Positions 13,022 through 20,189 of a stretch of DNA of 64,000 nucleotides are shown piece by piece; position 1 is the first letter of the stretch, and each line of letters begins with the position of its first letter. This DNA is from Tepidicella xavieri. GTDB taxonomy: Bacteria; Pseudomonadota; Gammaproteobacteria; Burkholderiales; Burkholderiaceae_C. The translations under genes and the position numbers were made by a program. Location: contig NZ_SNYL01000001.1 of assembly GCF_004363315.1 (NCBI RefSeq), forward strand, positions 15,885-79,884. The letters run 5' to 3'. The notes under the pieces were generated by a model. The model saw nothing but the letters and a program-made list of their open reading frames with translations, was not told the DNA's origin and ran no database searches.

Positions 13022-13723
13022 TCAACGGACGCCGTATCGGTCCCGATAGGCCTGCACCCGTGCCTGGTGCTGCCCCATGTCCTCCCCGGCGTGGTGTTGC
13101 AGATATTGCAGCAGATCGGCCAGCTTGGCAATGGCGCACACGTGCAGGCCGAGTTGCGCTCGCACATACTGCACCGCGCTGTAGGGCACATCGCGCACTT
13201 GCCCGTCGGGGCCGGCTTCGGTGGCCATTTCCTGCCGGTCCAGCGCGATGGCCACCGCATGCGGCTCGGCGCCGGCGGCGCGGATCAGCGCGATCGACTC
13301 GCGCGCGGCGGTGCCGGCGCTCATCACGTCGTCGATGATGAGCACGCGACCGCGCAGCGGCGCGCCCACCAGCGTGCCGCCTTCGCCGTGGTCCTTGGCC
13401 TCTTTGCGGTTGTAGGCCAAAGGCACGTTGCGCCCACGTCGCGCCAGTTCCACCGCCACGGTGGCGGCCAGCGGAATGCCTTTGTAAGCGGGGCCGAACA
13501 CCATGTCGAAGTCGATGCCGCTGGCCAGGATGCGGTCGGCATAGAACCCGGCCAGCCGTCCCAGCTTGAGGCCGTCGTCGAACAGGCCGGCATTGAAAAA
13601 GTAGGGACTCAGCCGGCCGGCCTTGGTCTTGAACTCGCCAAAGCGCAGTACCCCGGATTCGACGGAAAATTGCACGAAAGCCTGCGCCAGTGCGTCCACT
13701 GGCGTTTCTCTTTCCATGTTCAT
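13022..13723 (-). CDS. pyrE: Orotate phosphoribosyltransferase
   Basis: A 233-residue enzyme of pyrimidine synthesis that joins orotate to PRPP to give OMP. The PRPP-binding motif is VLIIDDVMSAGTAARES at about residues 130-146, and the flexible-loop region RKEAKDHGEGG precedes it. FNAGLFDDG and VFGPAYKGIPLAA are further family stretches. The first Met (13723) is preceded by AAGGAATT at a workable distance; a second Met two codons later is possible. Its start codon faces the exonuclease III gene with essentially no gap. pyrC lies about 10 kb away. Confidence 0.95.
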   Translation of the reverse strand: MNMERETPVDALAQAFVQFSVESGVLRFGEFKTKAGRLSPYFFNAGLFDDGLKLGRLAGFYADRILASGIDFDMVFGPAYKGIPLAATVAVELARRGRNVPLAYNRKEAKDHGEGGTLVGAPLRGRVLIIDDVMSAGTAARESIALIRAAGAEPHAVAIALDRQEMATEAGPDGQVRDVPYSAVQYVRAQLGLHVCAIAKLADLLQYLQHHAGEDMGQHQARVQAYRDRYGVR

Positions 13724-13733
13724 GGGGAATTCC

Positions 13734-14525
13734 TTGTTTCGATTGACCAGCCTCAACCTCAATGGCATCCGATCTGCCGCCGCCAAAGGGCTCGAAGCCT
13801 GGGTTGCAGCCACTGCGCCCGATTGTATGGGGGTGCAGGAGCTCAAAGCCCAGGCCCCCGATGTGCAGGGTCGTTTCGAGGCCCTGGCCGGCCTCAAGGG
13901 CTACTTCCACTACGCCACCAAAAAGGGCTATTCGGGCGTGGGCATCTACAGCCGGCACGAGCCCAGTGAGGTGATCGTCGGCATGGGCGAGCCCGAGTTC
14001 GATGACGAGGGCCGCTACCTGGAATTGCGTTTCGACACCCCGCAGCGCCGGCTCAGCCTCATCAGCTGCTATTTCCCCAGTGGCTCGTCCGGGGACGAGC
14101 GCCAGGACGCCAAGTACCGGTTTCTGGATCGGATCTATCCTTGGATGGTCAAACTGCGCCAGCAGCGCCAGGTGCTGCTGGTGGGCGACGTGAATATCGC
14201 CCACCACGAAAAGGACCTGAAAAACTGGAAAGGCAACCTGAAAAACAGCGGCTTTTTGCCTGAGGAGCGCGCCTGGATGACCCGGCTGCTGACCGAGGGC
14301 GGCTATGTGGATGTGTACCGCCGGTTGCACCCCGACGAGACCGAGGCCGCCTACACCTGGTGGAGCAACCGGGGCCAGGCTTGGGCGAAGAACGTGGGCT
14401 GGCGCATCGACTACCACCTGGCCACCCCCGCGCTGGCCGAAACCGCCCGCCAGGCCAGCGTGTACAAAGCGCAACGCTTCAGCGACCACGCGCCACTGAC
14501 CATCGACTACGACTTTTGTCTGTAG
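13734..14525 (+). CDS. xth: Exodeoxyribonuclease III (AP endonuclease, Xth family)
   Basis: A 263-residue endonuclease/exonuclease/phosphatase-fold enzyme that incises DNA at abasic sites in base excision repair. The N-terminal LTSLNLNGIRSAA carries the metal-ligand Asn region, GVQELKAQ has the catalytic Glu, VLLVGDVNIAH the Asp/Asn pair, and the C-terminal RIDYHLATP and FSDHAPLTIDYDF the final Asp-His. Start choice is uncertain. TTG at 13734 gives the N-terminus FRLTSLNLNG and has GGGGA just upstream, while in-frame ATGs at 13716 and 13722 coincide with the pyrE start codons on the other strand. The gene is divergent from pyrE. Confidence 0.9.
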   Translation: MFRLTSLNLNGIRSAAAKGLEAWVAATAPDCMGVQELKAQAPDVQGRFEALAGLKGYFHYATKKGYSGVGIYSRHEPSEVIVGMGEPEFDDEGRYLELRFDTPQRRLSLISCYFPSGSSGDERQDAKYRFLDRIYPWMVKLRQQRQVLLVGDVNIAHHEKDLKNWKGNLKNSGFLPEERAWMTRLLTEGGYVDVYRRLHPDETEAAYTWWSNRGQAWAKNVGWRIDYHLATPALAETARQASVYKAQRFSDHAPLTIDYDFCL

Positions 14526-14557
14526 GGCAGACCATTAGATGCCAATCGACGCTCATT

Positions 14558-14585
14558 CAGAGGCGGGGAACTTATCTCCCCTTCT
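14558..14585. terminator. Possible bidirectional terminator between xth and the DMT transporter gene
   Basis: Arms CAGAGGCGGGGA (14558-14569) and TCCCCTTCTG (14576-14585) can form an interrupted stem with one bulge and one G-U pair over a 7-base loop. It lies between two converging genes. No long T tract follows on the plus strand, so it is tentative. Confidence 0.4.
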
Positions 14586-14587
14586 GA

Positions 14588-15655
14588 TCAGTGTCTATGT
14601 CGATGGTGGATGTCTGGATAGTGGGGGTGCGAGTGGGTGATGACCGTGTGCCGGTGCTCATGCACGTGCGGCTCCTGTCCATTCCAGGCGAAGGCATGCG
14701 GGTGCTGGTGATGCTCGTCATGGACATGGGCGTGGCTATGAATCAGCGGCTCGTGGGTGTGTTCGTGCGCATGGCGTTCGGTCAGGTGGAGCCAGATTCC
14801 CAAGGCCATGAGACTGCCGGCTGCCCAGAATCCTGTGCTGGCTTGCTCGCCCAACCAGACCAGGGATACCAGGGCACCGACAAATGGTGCCACCGAAAAG
14901 TAAGCGCCGGCCCGTGCCGTTCCCAACCCGCGCAGCGCCAGCACGAACAGCGCTAAGCTGATGCCGTAACCGAGCAGGCCCACGGCCATGGCGCCTAACG
15001 CCGATGACCAGCCAGGCCATGTGGCCCCCAACATGGCGGCCAGCGTGATATTCACACTGCCGGCGACCAGTCCTTTGCTGCCCGCGATGAACAGGGCGTC
15101 TGAGGCAGAGACATTGCGGGTCAGGTTGTTATCGATGGCCCAGCACAGGCATGCCAGGGCAATGAGCCCGGCTCCCCAGCCTCCCCCGGGTTGACTGGCA
15201 TTGGCCGAGGGCCACGACAAGAGGACGCCGCCTGCGACGATGGCCAGCATGCCCAAGACGACCCGGCGGTCTGCGTTTTCCTTGAAAACCACCCATGCCA
15301 GCACTGCCGTCAGCACCGCCTCTAGATTGAGCAGCAGCGAAGCCGTGGATGCCCCGGTATGCTGCAGGCCGAACATCAGGGCAACAGGCCCTAATACACC
15401 CCCAAATGCGATGGCAGCCGCCAGCCATTTTCCTTCCCCGGGACGCAGCCCGGAGGGCTGCCAGCCCCGATCGCGCCACAGGCGTGTGGCCAACAGCCCC
15501 AGGCCGCTGCCCAGATATAGCAAGCCTCCCAATAGCACGGGTGGTATCGCCTCCAGCAGCAGCTTGGCCATTGGCGTGCTGGCGCCGAACAGTACCGCAG
15601 CGCCTAAAGCAAACCCTATGCTGGTCTGTATGCCATGGGCTGAGGTGGCGGACAT
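14588..15655 (-). CDS. DMT/EamA family transporter with histidine-rich C-terminal tail
   Basis: A 355-residue membrane protein with ten predicted spans in two EamA repeats (about residues 10-140 and 155-290). TSIGFALGAAVLFGASTPMAK is the first span and GASTASLLLNLEAVLTAVLAW is typical of the family. Family members export amino acids or other metabolites; the substrate is unknown here. Residues about 292-355 form a striking cytoplasmic tail with clusters such as HEHTHEP, HSHAHVHDEHHQHPHA and a terminal HHRHRH, likely to bind divalent metal. The gene and the stretch before it look less GC-rich than the surroundings, which may mean acquisition. It is the last gene of the minus-strand run, 10 bases after the 5'-nucleotidase. 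Confidence 0.85.
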   Translation of the reverse strand: MSATSAHGIQTSIGFALGAAVLFGASTPMAKLLLEAIPPVLLGGLLYLGSGLGLLATRLWRDRGWQPSGLRPGEGKWLAAAIAFGGVLGPVALMFGLQHTGASTASLLLNLEAVLTAVLAWVVFKENADRRVVLGMLAIVAGGVLLSWPSANASQPGGGWGAGLIALACLCWAIDNNLTRNVSASDALFIAGSKGLVAGSVNITLAAMLGATWPGWSSALGAMAVGLLGYGISLALFVLALRGLGTARAGAYFSVAPFVGALVSLVWLGEQASTGFWAAGSLMALGIWLHLTERHAHEHTHEPLIHSHAHVHDEHHQHPHAFAWNGQEPHVHEHRHTVITHSHPHYPDIHHRHRH

Positions 15656-15665
15656 GGCTGCAGGT

Positions 15666-16565
15666 TCAGGTGACGTTGGCGATGCCGCTGGCCACATGGC
15701 CGGCCGGCACGTGGCGCGCGGCGTGTTCGATGTGACCGGTCTGGTCGTCGAAAAAGAAATCCGGCTCGAATTCGCGCAGGAACTCGCCCTTGGGCAGGCC
15801 GCCCAGGAACATGGCCTCATCGACCTCGATGTTCCAGTCCATCAGCGTGCGGATGGCCCGCTCATGGGCCGGGGCGCTGCGGGCCGTCACCAGCGCGGTG
15901 CGGATGCGCATCTGGGCGGTGCCGGCATTTTGCAGACGGTGCAAGGCTTCAAGCAGCGGCTTGAACGGCCCGCCGGGCAGGGGGCGGCTGGCGTTGCTGA
16001 CCTCGTGCGCTTGAAAGGCGCTGAGCCCCTCGGCCTGGAAGACGCGCTCGGCCTCGTCGGAAAACAGCACCGCGTCGCCGTCGAAGGCAATGCGCACTTC
16101 GTGCGGGTGCGCGTCGCTGGCGCGGACCGACTGCGGGTACACCTGGGCCGCGGGCACGCCCACATCCAGCGCGGCCCGCACGTCACTGAGGTGGGCCGAC
16201 AGGAACAGATTGGCCCGCAGGGGGCGCAGGTAGCGCCACGGTGGCTGGCCCCGGGTGAAGACCCCCCGTTGAATGCTGAGCCCATAGTGGCTGGCCGAGC
16301 GGAACACCCGCATGCCTGAGACCGGATCGTTGCGCGACAGGATCACCACCTCCACCCGCTGCTGTTGCGGCGAATTGAAGCTCAGCAACTTGTGGACCAG
16401 CGAGAACGCCACGCCCCGGCCCGCCGGTTGCTCCAACCGACTGAGTTGCAACTGCATATAGGCACGGTCGTCGCCCTGTTCGAACACTTCGTTTTCGGCT
16501 TCGAAGTCGAACAGGGCTCGCGATGAGATGGCCACGACCAGTTGGCCGTCGAGGGTGGCAGGCAT
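15666..16565 (-). CDS. 5'-nucleotidase, NT5C1 (PF06189-like) family
   Basis: A 299-residue protein resembling the cytosolic 5'-nucleotidase family found in many Burkholderiales. It has an N-terminal LVVAISSRALFDFEAENEVF segment carrying a DFE motif, a central HLSDVRAALDVGVPAAQVY, an IAFDGDAVLFSDEAERVF stretch typical of HAD-type aspartate loops, and C-terminal FFFDDQTGHIEHAA. The expected reaction is dephosphorylation of nucleoside monophosphates. The start MPATLDGQLV at 16565 gives family length. The gene sits 10 bases after cobC. Whether it acts in cobalamin lower-ligand metabolism or general nucleotide turnover cannot be told from sequence. Confidence 0.75.
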   Translation of the reverse strand: MPATLDGQLVVAISSRALFDFEAENEVFEQGDDRAYMQLQLSRLEQPAGRGVAFSLVHKLLSFNSPQQQRVEVVILSRNDPVSGMRVFRSASHYGLSIQRGVFTRGQPPWRYLRPLRANLFLSAHLSDVRAALDVGVPAAQVYPQSVRASDAHPHEVRIAFDGDAVLFSDEAERVFQAEGLSAFQAHEVSNASRPLPGGPFKPLLEALHRLQNAGTAQMRIRTALVTARSAPAHERAIRTLMDWNIEVDEAMFLGGLPKGEFLREFEPDFFFDDQTGHIEHAARHVPAGHVASGIANVT

Positions 16566-16575
16566 GGTGTGCGCA

Positions 16576-17184
16576 TTATTCCATTCGGTGGACGATCCAG
16601 TGGCCAAAGTCGCAGACCGTCGAGGGCCAGTCGCGGGCCGCCATCGAGGTGGGGGGCTGGAGGCCGGGTTGGCGCAGGCAGACTTCCACCGCCCGGATGA
16701 CGCCGGCATGGGTGAACCACAACACCCGCCGCGCGCCGCAGGCGTGGGCCTGGGAGAGGCCGTCGCGCAGGGCGTCGGCCACGCGCGTCAGCAACCGCGC
16801 CACCGATTCCCCCTGCCCCGGGCAGTGATGAAAAAAGTCCTGCGCCCAGGCGTCGAGCGCGTTGCGAGCGATGCCGTCCCATGGCTGGCCTTCCCAGTGG
16901 CCAAAGTCCATTTCCTGCAGGCGTGCGTCGGCGGTGGCGTGGGGCAGCCCGCAAGCGGCCGCGGCGCGTGCCAGCGCGTGCGCCCGCGCCGACGGGGAAT
17001 GCCACGCCATGGCCGGCCCGTCGTCGGCAGGGGACGCCTGCCAGGCGCGGGCCAGGGCCTCGGCACGGGCCTGGGTATGGGCAGCGTCTGCCGGCAGGTC
17101 CAGCCGTCCGTAACACAGGCCCTCCGGGGCCAGTGGCCGGGCGTGGCGCACCAGCCACAGTTCCAGGGGTTTGGGGGCGGTCAT
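16576..17184 (-). CDS. cobC: Histidine phosphatase, probable alpha-ribazole phosphatase
   Basis: A 202-residue phosphoglycerate-mutase-like phosphatase. The catalytic histidine lies in LWLVRHARPL (the usual RHG appears as RHA), the acid in EMDFGHWEGQPWD, and the second histidine in VLWFTHAGVIRAVE. In the cobalamin pathway CobC removes the phosphate from alpha-ribazole-5'-phosphate or adenosylcobalamin phosphate. Assignment as CobC rests on its position 9 bases after cobS, because this superfamily is broad. The two may be translationally coupled. Confidence 0.8.
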   Translation of the reverse strand: MTAPKPLELWLVRHARPLAPEGLCYGRLDLPADAAHTQARAEALARAWQASPADDGPAMAWHSPSARAHALARAAAACGLPHATADARLQEMDFGHWEGQPWDGIARNALDAWAQDFFHHCPGQGESVARLLTRVADALRDGLSQAHACGARRVLWFTHAGVIRAVEVCLRQPGLQPPTSMAARDWPSTVCDFGHWIVHRME

Positions 17185-17193
17185 CGGCGCGAC

Positions 17194-18048
17194 TCAGCGG
17201 CTGCCCATGGCCAGCGCCATCGCCAGGTAAAACCCGATTTCGCTGACCTGCTGCGCCGCGCCCAGTCCATCGCCGGTGAAGCCTTGCAGCCGGCGCTGCA
17301 GCTGCCCGTGGACCAGCGCCCAGCCCAATGCCGACCCGGCCACCCCCCACCACAGCGCGGTGCTGGCGCGAGCGCCGTCTTGCAGGGTGCCCAGCCAGTG
17401 GGGGGCGGTGGCGTGCGCCCCCATCAGCGCCAGGGCCAGCGCCAGCCCGCACCACAGGGCGCCGGTGAGCAGCGCCGCGGTGGAAATCTGGTCGGCCAGC
17501 GGCTTGGACTTGCTGCCCGCCGCATCGCCCACGTGGGGCAGCCAGCGGATGGTCAGCAGCGGCCAGGTGCGCGACGCCACATGGGCCAGGAACAGCGCCA
17601 GCAGCGCCCCGCCCAGGGAGAGTTGCCCCAGCACGGCCAGCAGGCTCACCTTGGCCAGCAGGGCCAGCACCAGCGCCATGGCGCCGAAAGCGCCGATGCG
17701 CGAGTCTTTCATGATCTCCAGCGCCCGCTCGCGCTGGTGGCTGCCGCCCAGGCCATCGGCCACGTCGGCCAGACCGTCCTCGTGAAAGCCCCCGGTCAAC
17801 AGCACGGTGGCGATGGTGCTGAACACCGCCGCCACCCAGGTGATGCCTGCCACCGGGGGCAGGTACCAGCACAGCAGCCCATAAACGCCCGCGGCCACCG
17901 CGCCCACCACCCAGCCCACGCCAGGGAAGTGCGCGGCGCTGGCACGCAGCATGGCGGGGCTGAAGCCCACCCAGGCGGCCAGCGCGCCCGTGATGGGGAT
18001 GCGCGTGAAGAATTGCAGGGCCAGCAGAAAGTGTTTCAGGCTTTGCAT
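17194..18048 (-). CDS. cobS: Adenosylcobinamide-GDP ribazoletransferase (cobalamin synthase)
   Basis: A 284-residue integral membrane enzyme that joins alpha-ribazole to adenosylcobinamide-GDP in the last stage of cobalamin assembly. The family signature LLALQFFTRIPI is at residues 7-18, and the acidic motif GGFHEDGLADVADGLGG near residue 95 is diagnostic. About six spans follow. It lies 15 bases after ilvA and 9 before cobC. No other cobalamin genes and no cobalamin riboswitch are visible, so the rest of the pathway must be elsewhere. Confidence 0.94.
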   Translation of the reverse strand: MQSLKHFLLALQFFTRIPITGALAAWVGFSPAMLRASAAHFPGVGWVVGAVAAGVYGLLCWYLPPVAGITWVAAVFSTIATVLLTGGFHEDGLADVADGLGGSHQRERALEIMKDSRIGAFGAMALVLALLAKVSLLAVLGQLSLGGALLALFLAHVASRTWPLLTIRWLPHVGDAAGSKSKPLADQISTAALLTGALWCGLALALALMGAHATAPHWLGTLQDGARASTALWWGVAGSALGWALVHGQLQRRLQGFTGDGLGAAQQVSEIGFYLAMALAMGSR

Positions 18049-18063
18049 GGCTGGCCGGGGTGT

Positions 18064-19641
18064 TCAGTGCTGCAAGAACAGGCGGTACAGCGGGTTCTCG
18101 GTCTCTTCCACGTAGGGGTAGCCCAACGTGTCGAGGAATTTCTGAAACGCCTTGCCGTCTTTGGCCGGCACCTGCAAGCCCACCAGGATGCGGCCGTAAT
18201 CCGCCCCTTGGTTGCGGTAGTGGAACAGGCTGATGTTCCAGCCGGGGCGCATCAGGCTGAGGAATTTGAACAGGGCGCCGGGCCGTTCCGGGAAAACGAA
18301 GCGCAGCAGCCGTTCGTCACGGGCCAGCGGGGAACGCCCACCGACCATATGGCGGATGTGTTCCTGGGCCAGGTCGTCGTGCGTCAGGTCCAGCGTCGGG
18401 AAGCCGTGTTTCTGGAAGGTGGCGGCGATCTTGCCGCTTTCCCCTTTGCCGTGGGTCGTCAGGCCGACGAACACATGGGCGTGCTGGGTGTCGCTGATGC
18501 GGTAGCTGAACTCGGTGACATTGCGCGGCCCGCCGGGCAGGCCGCCGATGGCTTGCAGAAAGCGCTTGAAGCTGCCGCGCTCTTCGGGGATGGTGACGGC
18601 AAACAGCGCTTCGCGCTCCTCGCCCACCTCGGCGCGCTCGGCCACGAAGCGCAGCCGGTCGAAGTTCATGTTGGCGCCGCACAGGATGGCGGCGTAGGTC
18701 TCGCCCTTGGTCTTGCGTTCGGCCACGTATTTTTTGATCGCGGCCACCGCCAGCGCGCCGGCCGGCTCCACGATGCTGCGCGTGTCCACGAATATGTCTT
18801 TGATGGCGGCGCACACCGCGTCGGTGTCCACGGTGATGAATTCGTCCACCAGTTCGCGGCTGATGCGGAAGGTTTCCTCGCCCACCAGCTTGACGGCCGT
18901 GCCATCGCTGAACAGGCCCACATCGGGCAGGGTGACGCGTTGTCCGGCGGCCACCGAGCGCATCATCGCGTCGGAGTCGTTCATCTGCACGCCAATGACC
19001 TTGACCTCGGGCCGCACCGCCTTGATGACATTGGCCACCCCGCTGATGAGGCCCCCCCCGCCAATGGCCACGAACACCGCATCCAGCCGCTGGCTGCCCA
19101 GGCTCTGCAGCTGACGCAGCATCTCCAGGGCGATGGTGCCTTGCCCGGCGATCACGTACGGGTCATCGAACGGGTGGACGAAAGTCAGCCCTTGCGCTTG
19201 CTCCAGCCGCACGGCGTGCTGATAGGCGTCGGAATAACTGTCGCCATGCAGCACCACTTCCCCGCCCAGGGCCTTGACGGCGTCGATTTTGACTTGGGGT
19301 GTGGTGGTGGGCATGACGATCACCGCCCGCGTGCCCAGCTTGTGCGCCCCCAGCGCCACGCCTTGGGCATGGTTGCCGGCCGAGGCGCAGATGACGCCGC
19401 GTTGCAGCTGCTCGGGCGACAAGTGCGCCAGCTTGTTGTAGGCGCCGCGCAGCTTGAAGCTGAAGACGGGCTGCTGGTCCTCGCGCTTGAGCAGCACCTT
19501 GTTGTGCAGCCGCCGGCTCAGGGCCTTGGCCGGCTCCAGAGCGGATTCGATCGCCACGTCATACACGCGGGCGGTCAGGGTGAGCTTGAGGTAGTCGGCG
19601 GGCGACAGCGCAGCGGGTGGGGCAGGCGGTTTCTGGGGCAT
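18064..19641 (-). CDS. ilvA: Threonine ammonia-lyase, biosynthetic
   Basis: A 525-residue PLP enzyme that deaminates threonine to 2-oxobutanoate, the first step of isoleucine synthesis. The PLP lysine is Lys63 in SFKLRGAYNK, and the glycine-rich cofactor loop is VAIGGGGLISGVA near residue 190. Two ACT-like regulatory domains make up the C-terminal 200 residues, as in the isoleucine-inhibited biosynthetic form rather than the short catabolic TdcB. The gene is 67 bases after the thioesterase gene and is followed closely by cobS. Confidence 0.95.
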   Translation of the reverse strand: MPQKPPAPPAALSPADYLKLTLTARVYDVAIESALEPAKALSRRLHNKVLLKREDQQPVFSFKLRGAYNKLAHLSPEQLQRGVICASAGNHAQGVALGAHKLGTRAVIVMPTTTPQVKIDAVKALGGEVVLHGDSYSDAYQHAVRLEQAQGLTFVHPFDDPYVIAGQGTIALEMLRQLQSLGSQRLDAVFVAIGGGGLISGVANVIKAVRPEVKVIGVQMNDSDAMMRSVAAGQRVTLPDVGLFSDGTAVKLVGEETFRISRELVDEFITVDTDAVCAAIKDIFVDTRSIVEPAGALAVAAIKKYVAERKTKGETYAAILCGANMNFDRLRFVAERAEVGEEREALFAVTIPEERGSFKRFLQAIGGLPGGPRNVTEFSYRISDTQHAHVFVGLTTHGKGESGKIAATFQKHGFPTLDLTHDDLAQEHIRHMVGGRSPLARDERLLRFVFPERPGALFKFLSLMRPGWNISLFHYRNQGADYGRILVGLQVPAKDGKAFQKFLDTLGYPYVEETENPLYRLFLQH

Positions 19642-19708
19642 GGGTGGTACGGTGCAGACGCGCAGAATGATAAGCCCACGCCAGAGGCGCGGGCGGCCCT
19701 GGGGCAGT

Positions 19709-20173
19709 TCAGCGCGCCGGTGCGGCCGGCGCTGGCACCGGTCGTGGCCGGCCTTGCTCGTCGATGGCCACGTAGGTCAGCGACGCTTCGGTCACCTTCA
19801 CAAACTCGCCTTGCGCATTCATCCGCTCGGCAAACACCTCCACCTGCACGGAGATGGACGTCTTGCCCACGCGGGTGATGGCGCTGTAGAAGCTCAGAAT
19901 GTCACCGACGCGCACCGGCTGCTTGAAGATGAACTGGTTGACCGCCACGGTGGCGATGCGGCCCTGGGCCAGCCGCGCGGGCAGCACGGAGCCGGCCAAG
20001 TCCACCTGGGCCATGACCCAGCCGCCGAAGATGTCGCCATTGGCATTGCAGTCTGCCGGCATGGGAATGACTTTGAGCACCAGCGTCTTGTCCGCTGGCG
20101 GGGTGTCGATGCGGCGGGCCTCGCCAGCCGCTGTGTGGTCACTGCCACTTGGGGGCAAAATCGGATGGTTCAT
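19709..20173 (-). CDS. Acyl-CoA thioesterase, YciA-like hotdog fold
   Basis: A 154-residue single hotdog-domain protein. The active-site region reads DCNANGDIFGGWVMAQVDLAG-like, where N-x-x-G-D-I-F-G-G is characteristic of YciA/BACH acyl-CoA thioesterases. ATVAVNQFIFKQPVRVGDI follows. It is expected to hydrolyse short to medium acyl-CoAs in the cytosol. The C-terminus is a Pro/Ala tail. An alternative ATG at 20191 adds six residues and would share its CATG with the start of the divergent ABC transporter. The proposed start MNHPILPPSG is preferred on similarity of length to the family. Confidence 0.85.
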   Translation of the reverse strand: MNHPILPPSGSDHTAAGEARRIDTPPADKTLVLKVIPMPADCNANGDIFGGWVMAQVDLAGSVLPARLAQGRIATVAVNQFIFKQPVRVGDILSFYSAITRVGKTSISVQVEVFAERMNAQGEFVKVTEASLTYVAIDEQGRPRPVPAPAAPAR

Positions 20174-20189
20174 GCCCTGATTGTCATCC

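Noticed and set aside
13624-14489. Minus-strand open frame reading on upstream of the DUF4124 gene through pyrE and xth
   Set aside because: pyrE has full PRPP-site motifs in another frame and xth is clear on the other strand; only the 12360-13004 part has a signal peptide and domain.
18049-18063. Cobalamin riboswitch before cobS
   Set aside because: Only 15 bases separate ilvA and cobS, with no room for a B12 box or aptamer.
16528-19878. A 1116-codon plus-strand open frame opposite cobC, cobS and ilvA
   Set aside because: It is antisense to three well-supported genes in register with high-GC third-position bias; its product is a low-complexity Gly/Ala/His/Gln/Arg-rich string with no motif.
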